Shown: positions 36,761 through 50,494, counted from the stretch's first letter. The stretch is 64,000 nucleotides of DNA from Mauremys mutica (GCF_020497125.1 NC_059079.1:9145053-9209052), one strand, 5' to 3'. Made by a program: numbers and translations. Notes: generated from the sequence alone by a model not told the origin.

Positions 36761-38439
36761 AAGAGGTTCACCTACACACACAGCTGTCATTTTCATCAAG
36801 ATGAGCATAAACAACTAAAAAGACAAGACCAGACTCTCACTACAGACCCAGTTAAGTTTGATCAACCCTTGGCCCATGTATTGAATAGTGAAATGCAAGT
36901 GAATAAAAATCAAGGCTGAAATATCTTTCAAGTTTGTTCTTTGTAGGAGTGAGAGCTTGTCAGAATGTCTGCCTTTTCAATGATTATCTGCTTTATTATT
37001 AACATCAGGCAGCATAATTTTTGAAGCTGTACTGCAGAATAAAATTAACAACAGTGCACAGTAAATTCTCTTGACATGCTTGTGGACTTAAGCAAAGCTC
37101 TGAAACAGTTCATGTTCAATCTGCTTGTGGATTTTTGCATATTTTTGTTCAGAAAATCCATCTTTTGTGGTGGATAGTTGTTTTGTCAGTGAATAAATAA
37201 CATAAAAATATATACAAGGTGTACTATAGAAAGTAAGGACTGATAAGTGAGTCATTTTAACAAACACTGGCACAGTTTCTGTGAAGAATATGGACCTCTT
37301 GCATATACTGTACAATAAATCGCTTTCTCCTTGCTGGTAAAATATAACGTTGATTATAAAGTAAAAGCAAAATTTGAATTAAAGTTGTGGTTAAGGGATT
37401 TTTAAACAAATGCTTTCAGAAAAATAAAAGGGCATATTTCAAATGTGATCTAAAATTGTTAGTCTGGCAAAATCATATTAGAAAAATCTCAAATAGGAGG
37501 GTGAACATTTAACTGGGCAAAAGCTCTAGTGTTCCCCACCTTAAGGAAATGCACAGAATTTAGTCAGATAATATTTAGATTCCCAAAATATTTTTTACAA
37601 GGAGTTCAGAGCTAAACAAAGTCTGTTAAACGTACAAGATCCCCTTGAGATAATTTATATTCAGGATTGTTATGCCATTATTTTAATAGAGATTAAAGTT
37701 ACTGTTTATGAACAACAACAACAATAATAATCTGTTCACAGTCTTCATACAGGTCTTCTGGAACAGTCGTAAGATTTTTAAGAAAACTAATTCATGATGT
37801 TACCACTTGCTTAGGAAAGACACGTGTTTAAACAAGCATACGCCTTTATTACTGAAAAAAATGCTAATTTGGTAGTACGCTGAACTCAATTGTAACAGGA
37901 ATGACAGGTTCCAAGACAGCCTTTAATTTGGTATTCAAAACCAAAATTGTGAACTTCAGTTTTGTTTGGTAGCTTTTCTGAACAGGCAGGATATACAGTC
38001 GCTTTTTAAAAAGATGCTAATGATTTGAAAGTGGAGATATAACTCAGGCATACATTTTAATTATGGGGGAGAAGTTCAACTGAAAAATGTATTTTAGTTG
38101 CAGAGAATGTAAGGAAACGAGACAGGGAAAAACAGAAAGACCAAAGATATTTGCCATCATTTGGCAGGGAGTTTTAATAAAAGCAGAACTTGTGGTTATA
38201 AAGTGTGCTTATTAAATTCTTCATTTGCACTACCTAATTAATTCTAGCATTTTAAATTAACAGTGAAACTGGTCCCTGCTGTACCATTTCATAGCTACAG
38301 CATATTTCGTCCAACAATCCGGTTGTTCAGGTTTAATAAGCTGCTCTCCAAAAATGAAAAAGAAGGGACTTGAGTGAGGAAACTAAATAGCACAAACATT
38401 TTGAAGCAGCAGTATATGAAATAGATTGCCAACTTAGAG

Positions 38440-39640
38440 GGGAACACAAGCAGATTTTAGACCATTCAGATTATGTAGCCAATACTGTTGCTGTTATAAA
38501 TAGAACAGTGTGCAGAGTGGCAAACAACTCTTTTAATAAATTGTATAGCTTTCCAGAAGGCTAGTGTACATGAGGCAGTCTATGGAAAATAAGGGCATAT
38601 TATGGAATACCAACAAAAATAACGAGAATCATCAAAGACCTATATGATGCTGAATGTGTGGTCAGAGATGATAACATCAGCCAATGATTTGCAGTGACAA
38701 CTGGGGTAAAACAAGGGTGTATTATGCCCCCACTGTTGTTTACACTGGTCATTGACTGCATCATGAGGAAAATAACCACAGAAGGCAACAGAGGAATTTT
38801 ATGGACATATGATAATGTGAAATTGGATTACCTTGCTTTTGCTGATGACATTATTCTGCTCAGTTCAACACATTGCTTAATGGAAGAAAAGACCCAGCTT
38901 TTGACAGACATAGCAAAACAAATTAGTTTATTCATCAAGAGGGGAAGGATGAACTATATGGCTATCAACGTTCCAAAAGCAACCATCGGGGTAGATGGAG
39001 AAACACTGAAAGAAGTAAGTCATTGCATACATCTAGGGACCAAGATGTGCTATGATAGTGACACCATGCTAGATGGTGAGCAACAAATATCAAAAGCAGC
39101 AAACAATTTTCATAAACTTGAAAAGATTTGGAAAAATAGTATGATCTGCACTAATACAAAAGTACGAACATTTAACGCAGGCATTGTGACTGTCCTGCTT
39201 TGTAGAGCAGACTCATGGAAATACACAACAGCAATTGATAAAATCAGCTCATTCCAAAGTGAATGTCAGCAGAAGATTTTCAGTCTATCGGAAACCGTTT
39301 ATTGCAACATCAGAAAAACTAAGTGGAGCACACCAGTTTAAACCATCAAACACAGAATAAAGACGATGATAAACATATTTAGGACACTGTAGAAGGATGC
39401 CACCAATGTGACTTCCATGAAAGAGAAAATGAACACCAACTGGAAAGAGAAAATGAGGGTGACCTACAGAAACGTTATGTAGCACAATAGAGAAAGAAGC
39501 TAAATCTATCAATGTGACACTCAGAAGCCTGTACCAAACAAGCACCAGACCAAAATAAACTATGGAAGCTCGTGGACGCCATATGTATGCACCTTAGGGT
39601 GTGGGAGGATAAAGAAAGAAGGGAAAAAAGAAAGACAAGT
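38440..39640 (+). pseudogene. RTE-like LINE reverse-transcriptase relic
   Basis: Conceptual pieces in changing frames follow a non-LTR reverse transcriptase. They run EQCAEWQTTLLINCIAF, then GIPTKI.RIIKDLYDAEC, then TTGVKQGCIMPPLLF, then the catalytic motif LAFADDIILLS (about 38840), then KVRTFNAGIVTVLLC..SWK, then a C-terminal LYQTSTRPNKLWKLVDAICMH-like tail (about 39520-39590). The longest intact part is 215 codons (38694-39341). Both Asp of the FADD box are present, but stops and frameshifts before and after show that it is dead. The GILWT...LDYLAFADD pattern fits RTE-type elements better than CR1. It copies RNA into DNA at the target in living relatives. Confidence 0.72.
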
Positions 39641-39761
39641 ATATGAAAGAAGATGGCCTTTCAGGGGAAGGGTACTGCTTTAGATGACTTTGGAACTCAG
39701 TGCTTAAAAATTAGGCTAAATTGCATCAATTTGTAGGTTCATATTTTTATTTGATCTGACT

Positions 39762-39822
39762 CCAAATGAAGTCAGTGGCAAAGCTCTCATTGACTTAAAT
39801 GGAACAGGAGCAGGCCCTGAAT
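39762..39822 (+). repeat. Short dispersed 'cattgactt...gcaggccctga' repeat
   Basis: gaagtcagtggcaaagctctcattgacttaaatgg..gcaggccctg; relatives at 5799-5852 and 30421-30487. Confidence 0.5.
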
Positions 39823-40888
39823 TCGAAAGGGGATTTTGAAGGGACAGCGTTAACCAGTATAGATCCAGATACTAACATAGACTGGACCTTTCTTCAAACA
39901 ATGAAGAACATCCCTAAGAACAAAATCTTATTTGAGGCAACCCAAATTGGTGGTTACTGGTGACTCACATAATGCTTGTTATTTAAGGGGGAAAAAACCC
40001 AAACACCTGTTTAGAATCTTCTATACATGTACAATAGGCCTCCCCCCGCAATGCCAAATCTGAAGCTGAATTTTGGGCCAAGGCAGTTTCTTTTTTTTCT
40101 TTTCTTTTTTTTTATAAACTATATTTCTGGTTGTTTATAGATTTATTTGTTGTTAATCTGTAGAGAAATTTCAAAAGTGATTTTCAAGGTGTAGGTTTTG
40201 TTTTGGTAAAATCTCATAATGATCCAGACATATTACAGAGTAAATGTGTGTCACAGGATTGCTGTGTAGGAAACATGCAGCATATGACAGAGTTTGAATA
40301 TTCCTGGTTTATATCTTGAAATCAGATGTCCAATCAGGAATATTCCAGTGCGGGAAGTTCATTCCCACCCCACTCTGCCGCCAATTCTTTTAATTTGTAC
40401 CCAACTCTGTGAATGAAGCATAAAGGTTGCCCCATGTCATTTGATGTCAGTTTATTAATATGCACCAGAGGTAGAGACTGGGATCTGTCGAGTGTTGCTG
40501 TAAAATTTCAGTTCAGGAAGAGTCTCAACCACTGACCTCTTGATGGTTCAAGTGAAAAGAAAGAATGTGCCAGCCACTGAGTGAAAGCACTGAAGTATGC
40601 TCTGATCTGCATATGGTTAGAGTCTGGTTATTGGGTGTATCTTCTACTATCCTAGCTAGAAATTATGGGCCTTAAAATCTCCCCTCTCCTTGTCTCGCCT
40701 TCCACGACATGGAGTGGAGGAAAGAAGCAAAAGGCTCTGATCAAATTGCCCCAAAGTTATCTACATGAGGAATTTGGAAGCAAAGTCCAATTGTGCGTTG
40801 TGTGTACTGTGTCATTGTAGGGTGCAGGAGTAAGCGTTGTTGCAAGCAATGCTGCTGCCTTCCAGGTTCTTTCCCATAGGCACTAAAA

Positions 40889-41113
40889 CAGGAGTTCTCA
40901 AACTTTTGTACTGGTGACCCCTTTCATATAGCAAGCCTTTGAGTGCAACCCCCCATATCAATTAAAAACACTTTTAAATATATTTAATACCATTATAAAT
41001 GCTGGATGCAAAGCGGGGTTTGGGGTGGAGGCTGACAGCTCGTGACACCCCCCCCCCATGTAATAACCTCCCGACCCCCTGAAGTGTCCCAGCCCCCAGT
41101 TTGAGAACCCCTG
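40889..41113. mobile_element. hAT-like non-autonomous element, 225 bp
   Basis: Ends CAGGAGTTCTCAAACTT and, reversed, CAGGGGTTCTCAAACTG. A perfect 8-base duplication cactaaaa lies at 40881-40888 and 41114-41121. It contains a C10 run. Confidence 0.92.
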
Positions 41114-42261
41114 CACTAAAACAATGAGTAACCTGATATTAAAGCATGCATTAAAAAGCCTTTAAGGCAAGAGGAAGAGGAGGCTGGCGCTACTGAGGTG
41201 ATCACTTCATAGACAAGCAGGTGTCACTATTTCTTTTTCCTGGCCATCTGTTTTGCTAGTGACTCACCAGCAAACACAAGAGGAAAATAGTGTGTGGTTG
41301 AAGTGGCGGGTCTAGATTTTATTTATTGACTAGTAGTTTTGGATGCTTCAATTTTTTGGTGTTCAACTGGTGATGTCTTAGTAAAGCCTGTTTTTTTATA
41401 GATGGGTGTTTGACACTTTCCGAAACTTGGGCCCCTTCAGAGTTTTTCAGTTTGAGCACCCAGAATCACTAATCACTTCTGAAAGCCCTAGCTGGGGTCT
41501 TCATCAGGAGTCCTGATGCTACAAGAGCAGAAGCCTTTAGCTGGCGTTAAATTGCAACAGAGAGTCTGGGAAGTAGAAAGGAGGAAAACTAGATATAGAA
41601 GTGTTACATAATGGTGATTCTTCTGCAGGGGAGAAGTTTCTGAGCTATAACAAGCAGGTGATAATAAGGAGACTCCACTAGGTCATTTCCTAGTAAGCAT
41701 TGTTCTTCCAGTTTCACCCTGCCCACCTGCAGCTGGAGATGTTCAAACTTTAAGTAACTTAATTGGAGGATTTGGTGAATGGTAGAGTAGGTTGGCAAGT
41801 GGTCACAATGTGCATCTTGAGAACAGGGAACCTTCTGAAGATGGTAACAAAACCACACCCCAAAATATAAAGCCTATAAAGCAGTACCAAAAATAGTATT
41901 TAAAGTTATGACTGGAAAGATCTTTTAGGTAATAGAGTGCATGCAGATAGAAAACGATACCATAGTGAAGCCTGTACTTAGAATAATATTGCTAGAAAGA
42001 GGTAATGGGAACTTTGTTTTATTAATCGAAAATTCAGTATTTTTATACTGAAGCCTTGATTTTTGTGGCAAAAGCACTCCGTTAAGTTATTTAGGCATAT
42101 TTATATAGAATGGTAAAAATATGCTTCTTTATCATGGAGAAAGATATTTCTCTTATTCATGGGGAAAGAGATTGTACAGTTATTGATATCTGAATCTGGT
42201 GTGTTTCCTCCTGCTCCTGTTTATTTGGGGTCTGATTCCAGGAGCTGCAGGTGGAATACTT
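41114..42261. other. Intron 2, no gene seen
   Basis: A short 'gagcacccagaatcactaatcacttctgaaagccc' piece near 41455 looks like a degraded dispersed repeat; the rest is unclassified. Confidence 0.45.
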
Positions 42262-43219
42262 TACTCCTGGAAGAATTCTGCACTACTGCACAATACAGAA
42301 TTTGCGTAGAATTAATGTTCTGCGCAGAATTACATTTTCCCCTGCAGAATTGGTGCTGCAGAGCCTGGTTCCCTAGCTCGAGGTGCGCCTGCAGTTCCCG
42401 GGTTTGCCAGCCCTGCTTGGTTACATGGTGTGACCAGATCTCCTCTGTGTGCAGCAGCTACTGGAGCTGGTGAGCTATGCCCTGTGGGGAGAGGCAGGAG
42501 CAACAGCTGTGAGCTGCAGGGAGGGGCCACTGCTTTCCGGGAGGGAAGACTTGGGGCGGTGGAGGGTGTGACATGAACTTTTATGGGGGCAGATGAACCT
42601 TTAAATTGTAACCACCAAACCCCCCCCCATCAGCAGATACTGGTGGTCTCTGCCCAGTGTTACAGTAACAAAGCTTTGCAGAGCGATGCCTGCGTCGGGG
42701 CTCTGCAGGGCAGGGGTTGCAGGGGTTTGAGCCGTGGGAACCCCATGCAGCCCCCTCAAGCACCTCTCAAATACCTCCTCCCAGTGCAAACATACCCCTC
42801 TAGTACCCCCCCCCCAAAAAAAACCCACCTTATACTTTCCCTTCCCCCAGCAGTGTCCTCTATTTGGGAACTTGAAATATGGTAACCCTACGGGGTGCAG
42901 TGTGAAAACACAAAAATTGACTAAAAGACTGGAGAGGCAGACTTTTCCCCCAGAATGTGACCAACTGGCATGTGTGACACACCCAGACTGAGGTGCCTGA
43001 CAAAAGCATAACAGAAAAAGGAACTGGGTTGTCAGAGGGGTTTCTTTAATTTTACTCCTGGGGGGATCTCTTTTGTTGCCTGTATTGTTAGACATACTTG
43101 CTGACAGGTGTTTTGAAATAACGTACCAAAATAATTGAAACCCGCATGTTTTGTGTTACTTTGACAAATAAAATATGCAGAATTTTAAATTTTTTGGTGC
43201 AGAATTCTCCCAGGAGTAA
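42262..43219. mobile_element. Long MITE with 'tactcctggnagaattctgcac' ends
   Basis: tactcctggaagaattctgc at the left pairs with gcagaattctcccaggagta at the right, giving a 958-bp element. The flank actt repeats on both sides, and a TA duplication is also possible, so the superfamily is undecided. The pair of terminal 20-mers is clear; the GC-rich interior open frames are not genes. Confidence 0.75.
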
Positions 43220-43730
43220 CTTATTGACTAAAAGTTATGCAAGCACAGAGCTTGTAGTCTTGGGCTCTTTATTTAATTTTTCTCTAGAACACTTGGAAAA
43301 AAGACTGTCTCAAATGTTTAATCCTGGAAGAACAACATGAGCTAAATGCAGATAATTCAATACCGTGCTTCACAATCAGTTATATTTATCTGATCCTAAA
43401 CAACTGAAACCCTAATTTGCATATAAACTATTTTTCAGACTTTGTATCGCTAAAACAGTGGTTACATTTTAAAAAAAATGTCTTCCCTTTTGAGATTACC
43501 ATTTCCAGCAGTATGTGGCCTATTTTAAGTACATTAGGTAGATGGGATTATATTACATAGGGATTACATTAGATAAGATTTTAAAAATTGTTTAGAAAGG
43601 ATATAAACTCTCGTGCTTCATGGCATAAACCAGCTACTGACAGGATTTACAGGGGAAACTCCATTAAGGTTATTCCATTTTCATCCATTTTGGGTATGGG
43701 TTTCATTTTGGTTTGGTTTTTTTCCCACCT

Positions 43731-43825
43731 TTTTCTGAAGCATCTGATTCTGGCCACTGTTTAGAGACAGGATACTGGATTGGACAGACCACTAATCTGA
43801 TTCAGTATGGCAATGGCTGTGTTCC
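43731..43825 (+). mobile_element. CR1 3'-end fragment
   Basis: ttctgaagcatctgattctggccactgt...aggatactggattggacagacc..ctgattcagtatggcaat is the typical 3' end of one CR1 group, also seen at about 60820-60895. Confidence 0.8.
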
Positions 43826-45560
43826 AGTGCGTCTCAGCATAGGTCACAATATTGCTAAAACCTCTTTCAAAAGAGAAGAAACTTTGTGCCACCACCATGG
43901 GAAGTGATTATATAATTAGCTAACAATCCTAGAATGATGGTTTGGTTGGGTTTTTTGTTTCTGTTTTTTAAAGGTCAGATTTAGTTCCTCCCAAATAGGC
44001 CAGATTGCAATTCTGTTGAAAAATGTAACATTTAATTTTTCTGTATGTGGCTTTGTTGAAAACACAGGACTCTGGGTTGATTAGTATTTGTTGAAATAGA
44101 AGAACTTCATTATTGTGGCAAGCAGAGTGACTACTCTGCCAGAGTCCGTTTATCCGGAAACAAATCCTGAATTAAGTGAATTAGCTCAATTTTGATGAGG
44201 TGACTGGTAGGTTAGTGGTTTTTCTATAAATGTTAGTTTTACGTTTTTGTGTCAGCAGTTGAAATGCAGTGAATGAAACAGTGATCAAAAAAAGTGCAGG
44301 CAAGCTTCAGCTAAAACTCAGATGTGCCCAGATGGACAAAAGGCTAGGTTTGAAGTATAAAATATTATCTGTTAGGACTGAACAAGAAAAATTATTACAG
44401 TGGATCAAATGGAGTACAAAACATGCTCTGATTTTTGTTCTAAAACATCTTGGTTCTGGGAGTAATGCCTGAGTCAGAAATGCTGAGGTAGTATGTCAAA
44501 ATATTAAAATGTTTAAAAAAAATACTTAACATATTAATAGTGGAGATACAATTTGGATTATCCATTATATCTAAAAACAGCATTGTTTTTAAACCTCTAA
44601 ATATGTGATACTGAATGATACTAGCAACCTTCTTTTTCAGATATGTTGTTCTTAATTTGGTGCCCTATTTATTTCCCTTTTATATCTGTGTTTCCTCAAG
44701 TGCATTCTGTCCTTGAGCATAGATAAACCTAGTCTCACTGCTGCATATCCAAGAAAATCTCCAAATATTGATTATCTAAATAAACATTTGTGTTAAGTAT
44801 CTGAAGTGTATTCATTAGCTTTGAGGGGGAAAAAATAGCAATCAGCATCACAGTGCTGAATTTCTAAAACGTATTTGGTGTGGCTTGATGTCTCTTCTGA
44901 ATGCAGAGGAAAAACGGTCACATTTGCATCCGTCATTTTCTTTATCGCCTCACTGCAGTAGTCTTATGCATATTCTACACAGGCGAACAAAAGAATTTTG
45001 ATTTGTTGACTATAGGAAAAAAGCCATGGCTTTAAATTTGAAAAGAGATGTGGGGCCAGTGTGTGTGTGTGGGAGGGGGGGAATAGGAAAGCCTGAGACT
45101 TGTGCTGTGAAAGACCTTCCTAATTAACTTTGCCAGGTTCAAACTGACATTGTTTTGAAGTGTTTTAAATACCTATAATGGTTGTGTACCTTATTCTTTA
45201 TGTAATAATTGTTTGTTTTGAGTAAATAATTCCACCTGCCCATCATCTCTAATTAGTAAGGATTGGCAATAATATTGTAGGTCAACAACTAAGTACAGAT
45301 CTGCCTCTGAAATCATGTTCTGCAGGTCTAATGTTACTTTTAAGGGATTTTCTGTTATATCTACTGAATGAAATAAATCTGTGTCTTATGGCCCGCTTTT
45401 TCATCTTACAAATAGGACATGAAGAATTATGTGGCTCCACCTGTCAGGAAACAAGAAGGCAAAGAATCTATCATGACCCCAGTCTGCCATATTCTTTCCT
45501 GTATTTTTTCCTTTGCATGGACTTCCATGCCTAATTTTTTCCTCTCCCCTAACCCTTCTT
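43826..45560. other. Intron 2, no gene seen
   Basis: AT-rich; a GT run at about 45060-45070. No recognisable element. Confidence 0.45.
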
Positions 45561-47800
45561 CTTTTCTTCCCTTCTAGGCCCAGAGCTGAGGATAGAAAGA
45601 TAAGGACAGAGAGAGGGAAAGGGACAGAAAAGATTCCCAGAAAAGCAGTGGAGCTCCAGTCTTTTGAGTCCGCTGCTTCCCAGTGAGATTTGGGTTTATG
45701 CGGGAGGGGCAGCAATAGACAGCACACCAAGAAATCTGCCACCTTTTGAGGCGCCAAGGCTACATTGCCCTGCATTCATCCTCCCCTTGCTGCAGTGGGG
45801 GCACTGTCTGCCATGCTAGAGACCTCCTATCCTCCATCCATCCTAGCAACTGGCTCAGCTTAATTGCACCCCTCCCTCTGTCCCTGGTGCTTATCCCAAG
45901 CAGCTTGCACAACCAGCGGCGCAAAAACAGCGTGGCTGATACTGAAATGCTTCCACATCCCACGCAACTTTCCTTTCTGCCAACATCACAGCCGCCTCTC
46001 CTCCACACATCTCCCTGAAGCGCTGACACACTTTCTCTACAGCCATGGGAAGCACTACCAGACTTCCTTCTGTCTGGGCCTCTGGGAGTCACCAGCTTGA
46101 GGAGACCATCAGGGAGCTGGGATCTGTTGCCTGTGGGAGTATATATCCCGAGGTCTCCTCTGTGTGCCCCACAGATTTCTTGGCAGCCCCAGCGCCTGCA
46201 AATAGCCTGTCTCTTCAGAATGGGCCCCCTGATGCCCCCATCCCTCAAATTGTCTCCTCTTCAAGGTTGGCAGCATTACTCTGTTTGAGCCTGATCAGAT
46301 CAAGCCAGCCCCATTTCCATCTTCTCCTACAAAGAGAGGCTGGCTTCAGCACTTCGACAAGGTTCCTCTCAGGATGCCTACACAAGAGACAGTTCCACTG
46401 TCACTGCATTGACATCTTCCCAGGTCTAAATGCTTTCTTCCAACCCTTTGGTGCTGGGAAATGTCAGAAGCCTAAGCCCCGGGCTGTGAAACTCTGGACT
46501 TTCTGGACAAGGGGAGCATTAGCCCTCTCTCTCTGTCCAGATAAAGAAGGGTTAGATTTTAATCCTGTTATTTCCTTGTGCCACAAGCCTGTGAAGAGGA
46601 GGAACTTCTGCCCCCCCTCTTATTCCATCTCCTAAACCTGCACATCTCTAACCACCTGGGTCCATTTTCTTCACTCTGCCTTCCTTTGCTCAATTGAATT
46701 TTGTCATGCCTACCTTCTCTGATTCCAAACACCCAGTCCACTGGCGCTTTCTCTGCTTCACCCTCTCTGATCACCACCTGAAGATCTTGGTGGCTCTGAT
46801 GGAAGCATCTGCATCCCTAGCTCAGTGACATCCTGATTCAGGTGCTCTGTGCTCCCGTGGTAGAATGATCACAGAACAGGGTACTGTGATACCTGGCATC
46901 CCATGGTTTCATAATCTTTCAGAACAAGTCCCATCCGCTTTTCTCTCAGACCCTTCTGCACCTTTAAACCAGCCTGGATTCCAGAATGGCTGCGGCCCTC
47001 CTCTCAAAACAGGCTTCAATCTCTATTGGATTCTGTCTCAAGTCCTGGCTCCCTCCTTCGTGCCAGACAGAGATGATTCTTCATCTTTTAGGCTACTTTG
47101 CAGCCATTGTGGATCTGATTCTCTGAACCTCTCTCCATCTTAAGCCCCGATATGCCTTCCTTTTGCCCAGGTACCACCGTATATGTTACCTATGTGGATC
47201 TTTCTCTCTCACCAACAGCCTGTCCCCCCTGATTACCTAGTGCTCCCACTTAACCCCATCACAGTGGGTCTCTCTTTACTTCCCCACCATTTCCCAGTTT
47301 CTCTAGCCACAGATATAGCCAGTCTCTTGGGATCCATTTCAGCCCAGGAGACTTTATCATCACAGGATCAGAGAGAGAGCACATTATCGTACTCACGTTT
47401 CAGACCATCTTCTTAGTCAGACATGGGTATCCCTGCTCCTTCACAAGTGCATCCTGGTCTGAACAAGTACTGAACACACTTCACCTTTAGTGGGATCAGT
47501 CACTGATTTATTTATTTTTTTTGTTAATGCTCCTGGGTCTCCCATTTGACCCCCTGGAAGTCCCTTTCAAACTACTGTCTCCTCAGGTGGCTGTTTCATG
47601 GCTGAAACAGCCACCAGATGGGGGGATAGAATTGAGTGCTCTCATTATTACAGGTATTACAGGCATTCACACGTGTGGTCACAAGAGTTTGGAAAAGTTT
47701 GCCAGTTTGGCTGTTTTGAGGCTGCCACGAAAATGGGTGGCTGAAGGGCTGCATCCTACTCTCCTACAAGCAAACTGAGTGCCAGCACCCCAGCTGGTCA
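45561..47800. other. Pyrimidine-rich block of unknown origin
   Basis: About 2.2 kb that is unusually rich in C and T on the + strand, with several + strand frames (45746-46018, 46045-46635 of 196 codons, 46865-47143, 47183-47416). It also has a 162-codon minus-strand frame. Successive + strand frames look like pieces of one decayed coding region, for example 46097-47416 in one register with a few stops. I recognise no domain. It may be the 5' or ORF1 part of an old retroelement. No long terminal repeats were noticed. Confidence 0.35.
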
Positions 47801-48685
47801 GTTGTCACTCTACTGGAGGGGTCATGGTTTCCTAGGTTGAGAGGGCTGATGCACCTACTTCCCAGGCATAGAAAGTGTCTGTGTTGTCTCCACACATGTA
47901 TAAAGTGCCATCAGCTGGAGCTGACCATACCCTGGGGTTGTAAGCAAGGCAAGCCCTCCTCCTCCGGGTACTATTTGTTATATTTTTTTGGCTATCCTCA
48001 CTGTCCCTATTAGCACAATGGAAGAAGAGGGACATATGCCAAGGAGAAATTATTCCCTGGTAATTCTTTTATTCCTAGTCCTTTCTTCTCCAATCCTACA
48101 TGCACCTGCCTCCTCACTTCCATTTATTCTTATGTCGCTTTTCCCCATATTTCTACCTTTTTAAACTTCTTTCTATCCCTGAATCCTCTCTTTCTAAAAA
48201 GAATTGGGTAGACTGGAAGCTTTATATATAGGGCTTGACTCTCACAGATCGTTTGCCTTTTTGCTTCCTGGTAGATTGGAATCATAATGCTGTGTAAGTA
48301 CCTTGCTGAATTGGGACCCAAAGTAGGAAAATAAAACACAAATTAAACAGGATAACTTTTTTTAAGTTAACATTGTGAAAGGAACAGTGCTGGCCATTGG
48401 GTATGTCTTCAATTGAATACTCAAATTGCGGTACCTGTAGTAAATGACCACAGTTGAAGGTAGCAACTTCTTTGAAGAGGTTTTTAATAAACTTGCTGAA
48501 AGTATCACTTTGAATCCTGCATGTTGGACAGAGGTAGAATTAATGAGAAGTGGTTGACTTTCCACTGAAATTTATCCATAAATTTCAGTGATAGACCTAG
48601 TTAGTTTTAGTACATGTGGACAGTGAGCTGGCAACGTTTCCCTGCTTTAGCATGTTTCCTTTTTCCTCCATTACACAGTATGTTG

Positions 48686-49339
48686 CAGTGTTTCTCAAAC
48701 GTGGCCATATGCAGCCACCAGGGGCTTTGCTTGCGGCCATGGCCTCCTGTTACGGGCAGTGGGGCAGGCAAAGTAGCGGGCCCCTTCCTGTTACTCTTGG
48801 ATGCACTGCCTTGATGTTGGTTGCTGGGGCCGCCAGCAGTGGTTTGGGCCTGCTCCCCCTGTGGAGATACCTGGGGCACAATGTTGGAGAGCCAGGCAGC
48901 CGGTGAGTTCCTCACCTTCCCAAGGGCGGTGGAGTTCAGGCTTTGGCTTCAGCAGCCCTGAGGTGACGGGACAGCAGGGCGGCAGGCTCTGGCCACAGGG
49001 CTTCAGGCTCCGGCCCCCCTCCAACTCCTATTGCCTCTAGCTCCCACTGCCTCCCCCTCACCTCACCCCCCTCCAGAGCTTAACTTGTCCCCACGCTTGA
49101 CAGAGCTGAGTAAGTCTGCTGTGAAAAGCATACTTGTATGCTTGTTAATATCACTTTTCACAACAGACTTACCAGCTAGCAATAAATAAATTACAGTGAT
49201 TTAAACAGGCATATGTGCGTATTTATTTGTTTTTCCTAAAGCAAATTAAGTATTTTAGGGAAAAGTGTGAGAGCGGCCGCCAGCAATAGTTGGTGGCTGC
49301 ACTCTGAGGCCACCAAAAAATTTGTCCTGAAAACCCCTG
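48686..49339. mobile_element. hAT-like non-autonomous element, about 654 bp
   Basis: Left end CAGTGTTTCTCAAACGTGG resembles other 'cagnggttctcaaac' ends here. The right part reads gaggccaccaaaaaatttg.cctgaaaacccctg. The interior is GC-rich. No convincing 8-base duplication, so the limits are less sure. Confidence 0.65.
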
Positions 49340-50494
49340 TATTAAAGAGTATTATAAATACTTGAAGCACCACACTAGTCCCTTTTCTTTCACAGTTCAT
49401 GAAGATTGAAAAAGTACTGCTGTTTTTAAAGCTTAGACAGGGCATTGTATTTGTAAATTAAGGCTCATTGTAGTCTACCCTTTTATGGATGGTGAGATTT
49501 TATAGATAACCATATTTTGAAATATGCACATATGATAAAGTCGGCATCACCTTTCAGTGTCTTGCCAGATGCTGTGTAAAGTAATCCACATAAATCTAGC
49601 TACTACAGATGAACCTTCTTAGATGTCAGTTTACAGCTTATATTTATGTTTAGGTTGATCAGATTAAAATACTGCAGATACAGATTGTGTTGTTAATATT
49701 AAATTTTGTATTCCGGTCTATAATAAATGATTTTTCCTCTGTGCATTGGAAAAACTGGTTAATAGAGCTCATAAGAGAGTTTAATTAGTGGGCTGTTTGT
49801 GAAACAGAATAGGTATTCTGAGTCATTGCTCAGAATTACTCTGAAATTTCTCAGTGTTGGATTGTTTTTCTTTTTCTCGTTTCCGTTGTTGTTTGACGCA
49901 GGATGTTTGAGTACAGGGAGCATTGCATAAATGTAGCTGAATGCAATAATTTAATGACAAAAGCACTAGGTTTTTTAATTAGCAGCCAAACAGATTTTAG
50001 ACATGGCTACTAGAATATTTTGTTATATACTGTGTGGCAATCCTGTCTTTGTAAAAGAATATTTTCTTCTTTTTCCAATACTTTTATGTGCTTCTGGATG
50101 CAAGTGTCACTGCCACCACCACAACATAAAATACCTCGTGCTCTGAAGTGGCTTCCTCTCTTCTGGTGATTCGTCTTCTTACCTGTTCTCCTTCCATGAC
50201 AGAATGCATTCTTGACCTTCCAGCAAAAATACCTCTTCTGTAGACCAGGCAGAATGTTTTATCAAGACAGTGTTTCTGCTGAGCCCTGCCAATACAATTC
50301 CTTGATCAGTCATTAGGGACATCTGCAGTGATTGAACTTGTATCACTACCCTGGTTTAGTTACCCCTATGCCTTTTTCTTTTCTCTTGTATAAAATAGTG
50401 CACATATAATTTAATCACTAGAGTAGTTGGGGTTTTGTAAACTTTGACTCTGGATAAAATTGTCAAAAAAACCTGACGTGACTTAGGAGTCTAA
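49340..50494. other. Intron 2, no gene seen
   Basis: AT-rich unclassified sequence. Confidence 0.5.

Noticed and set aside
38694..39341. 215-codon frame as a host gene
   Set aside because: It is a reverse-transcriptase fragment with broken upstream and downstream coding sequence.
46045..46635. 196-codon frame as a protein-coding gene
   Set aside because: There is no recognisable domain, no clear splice structure and strong pyrimidine bias. It is kept only as part of an unclassified block.
45746..47416. Endogenous retrovirus
   Set aside because: I saw no long terminal repeats, primer-binding site, protease or integrase motifs.
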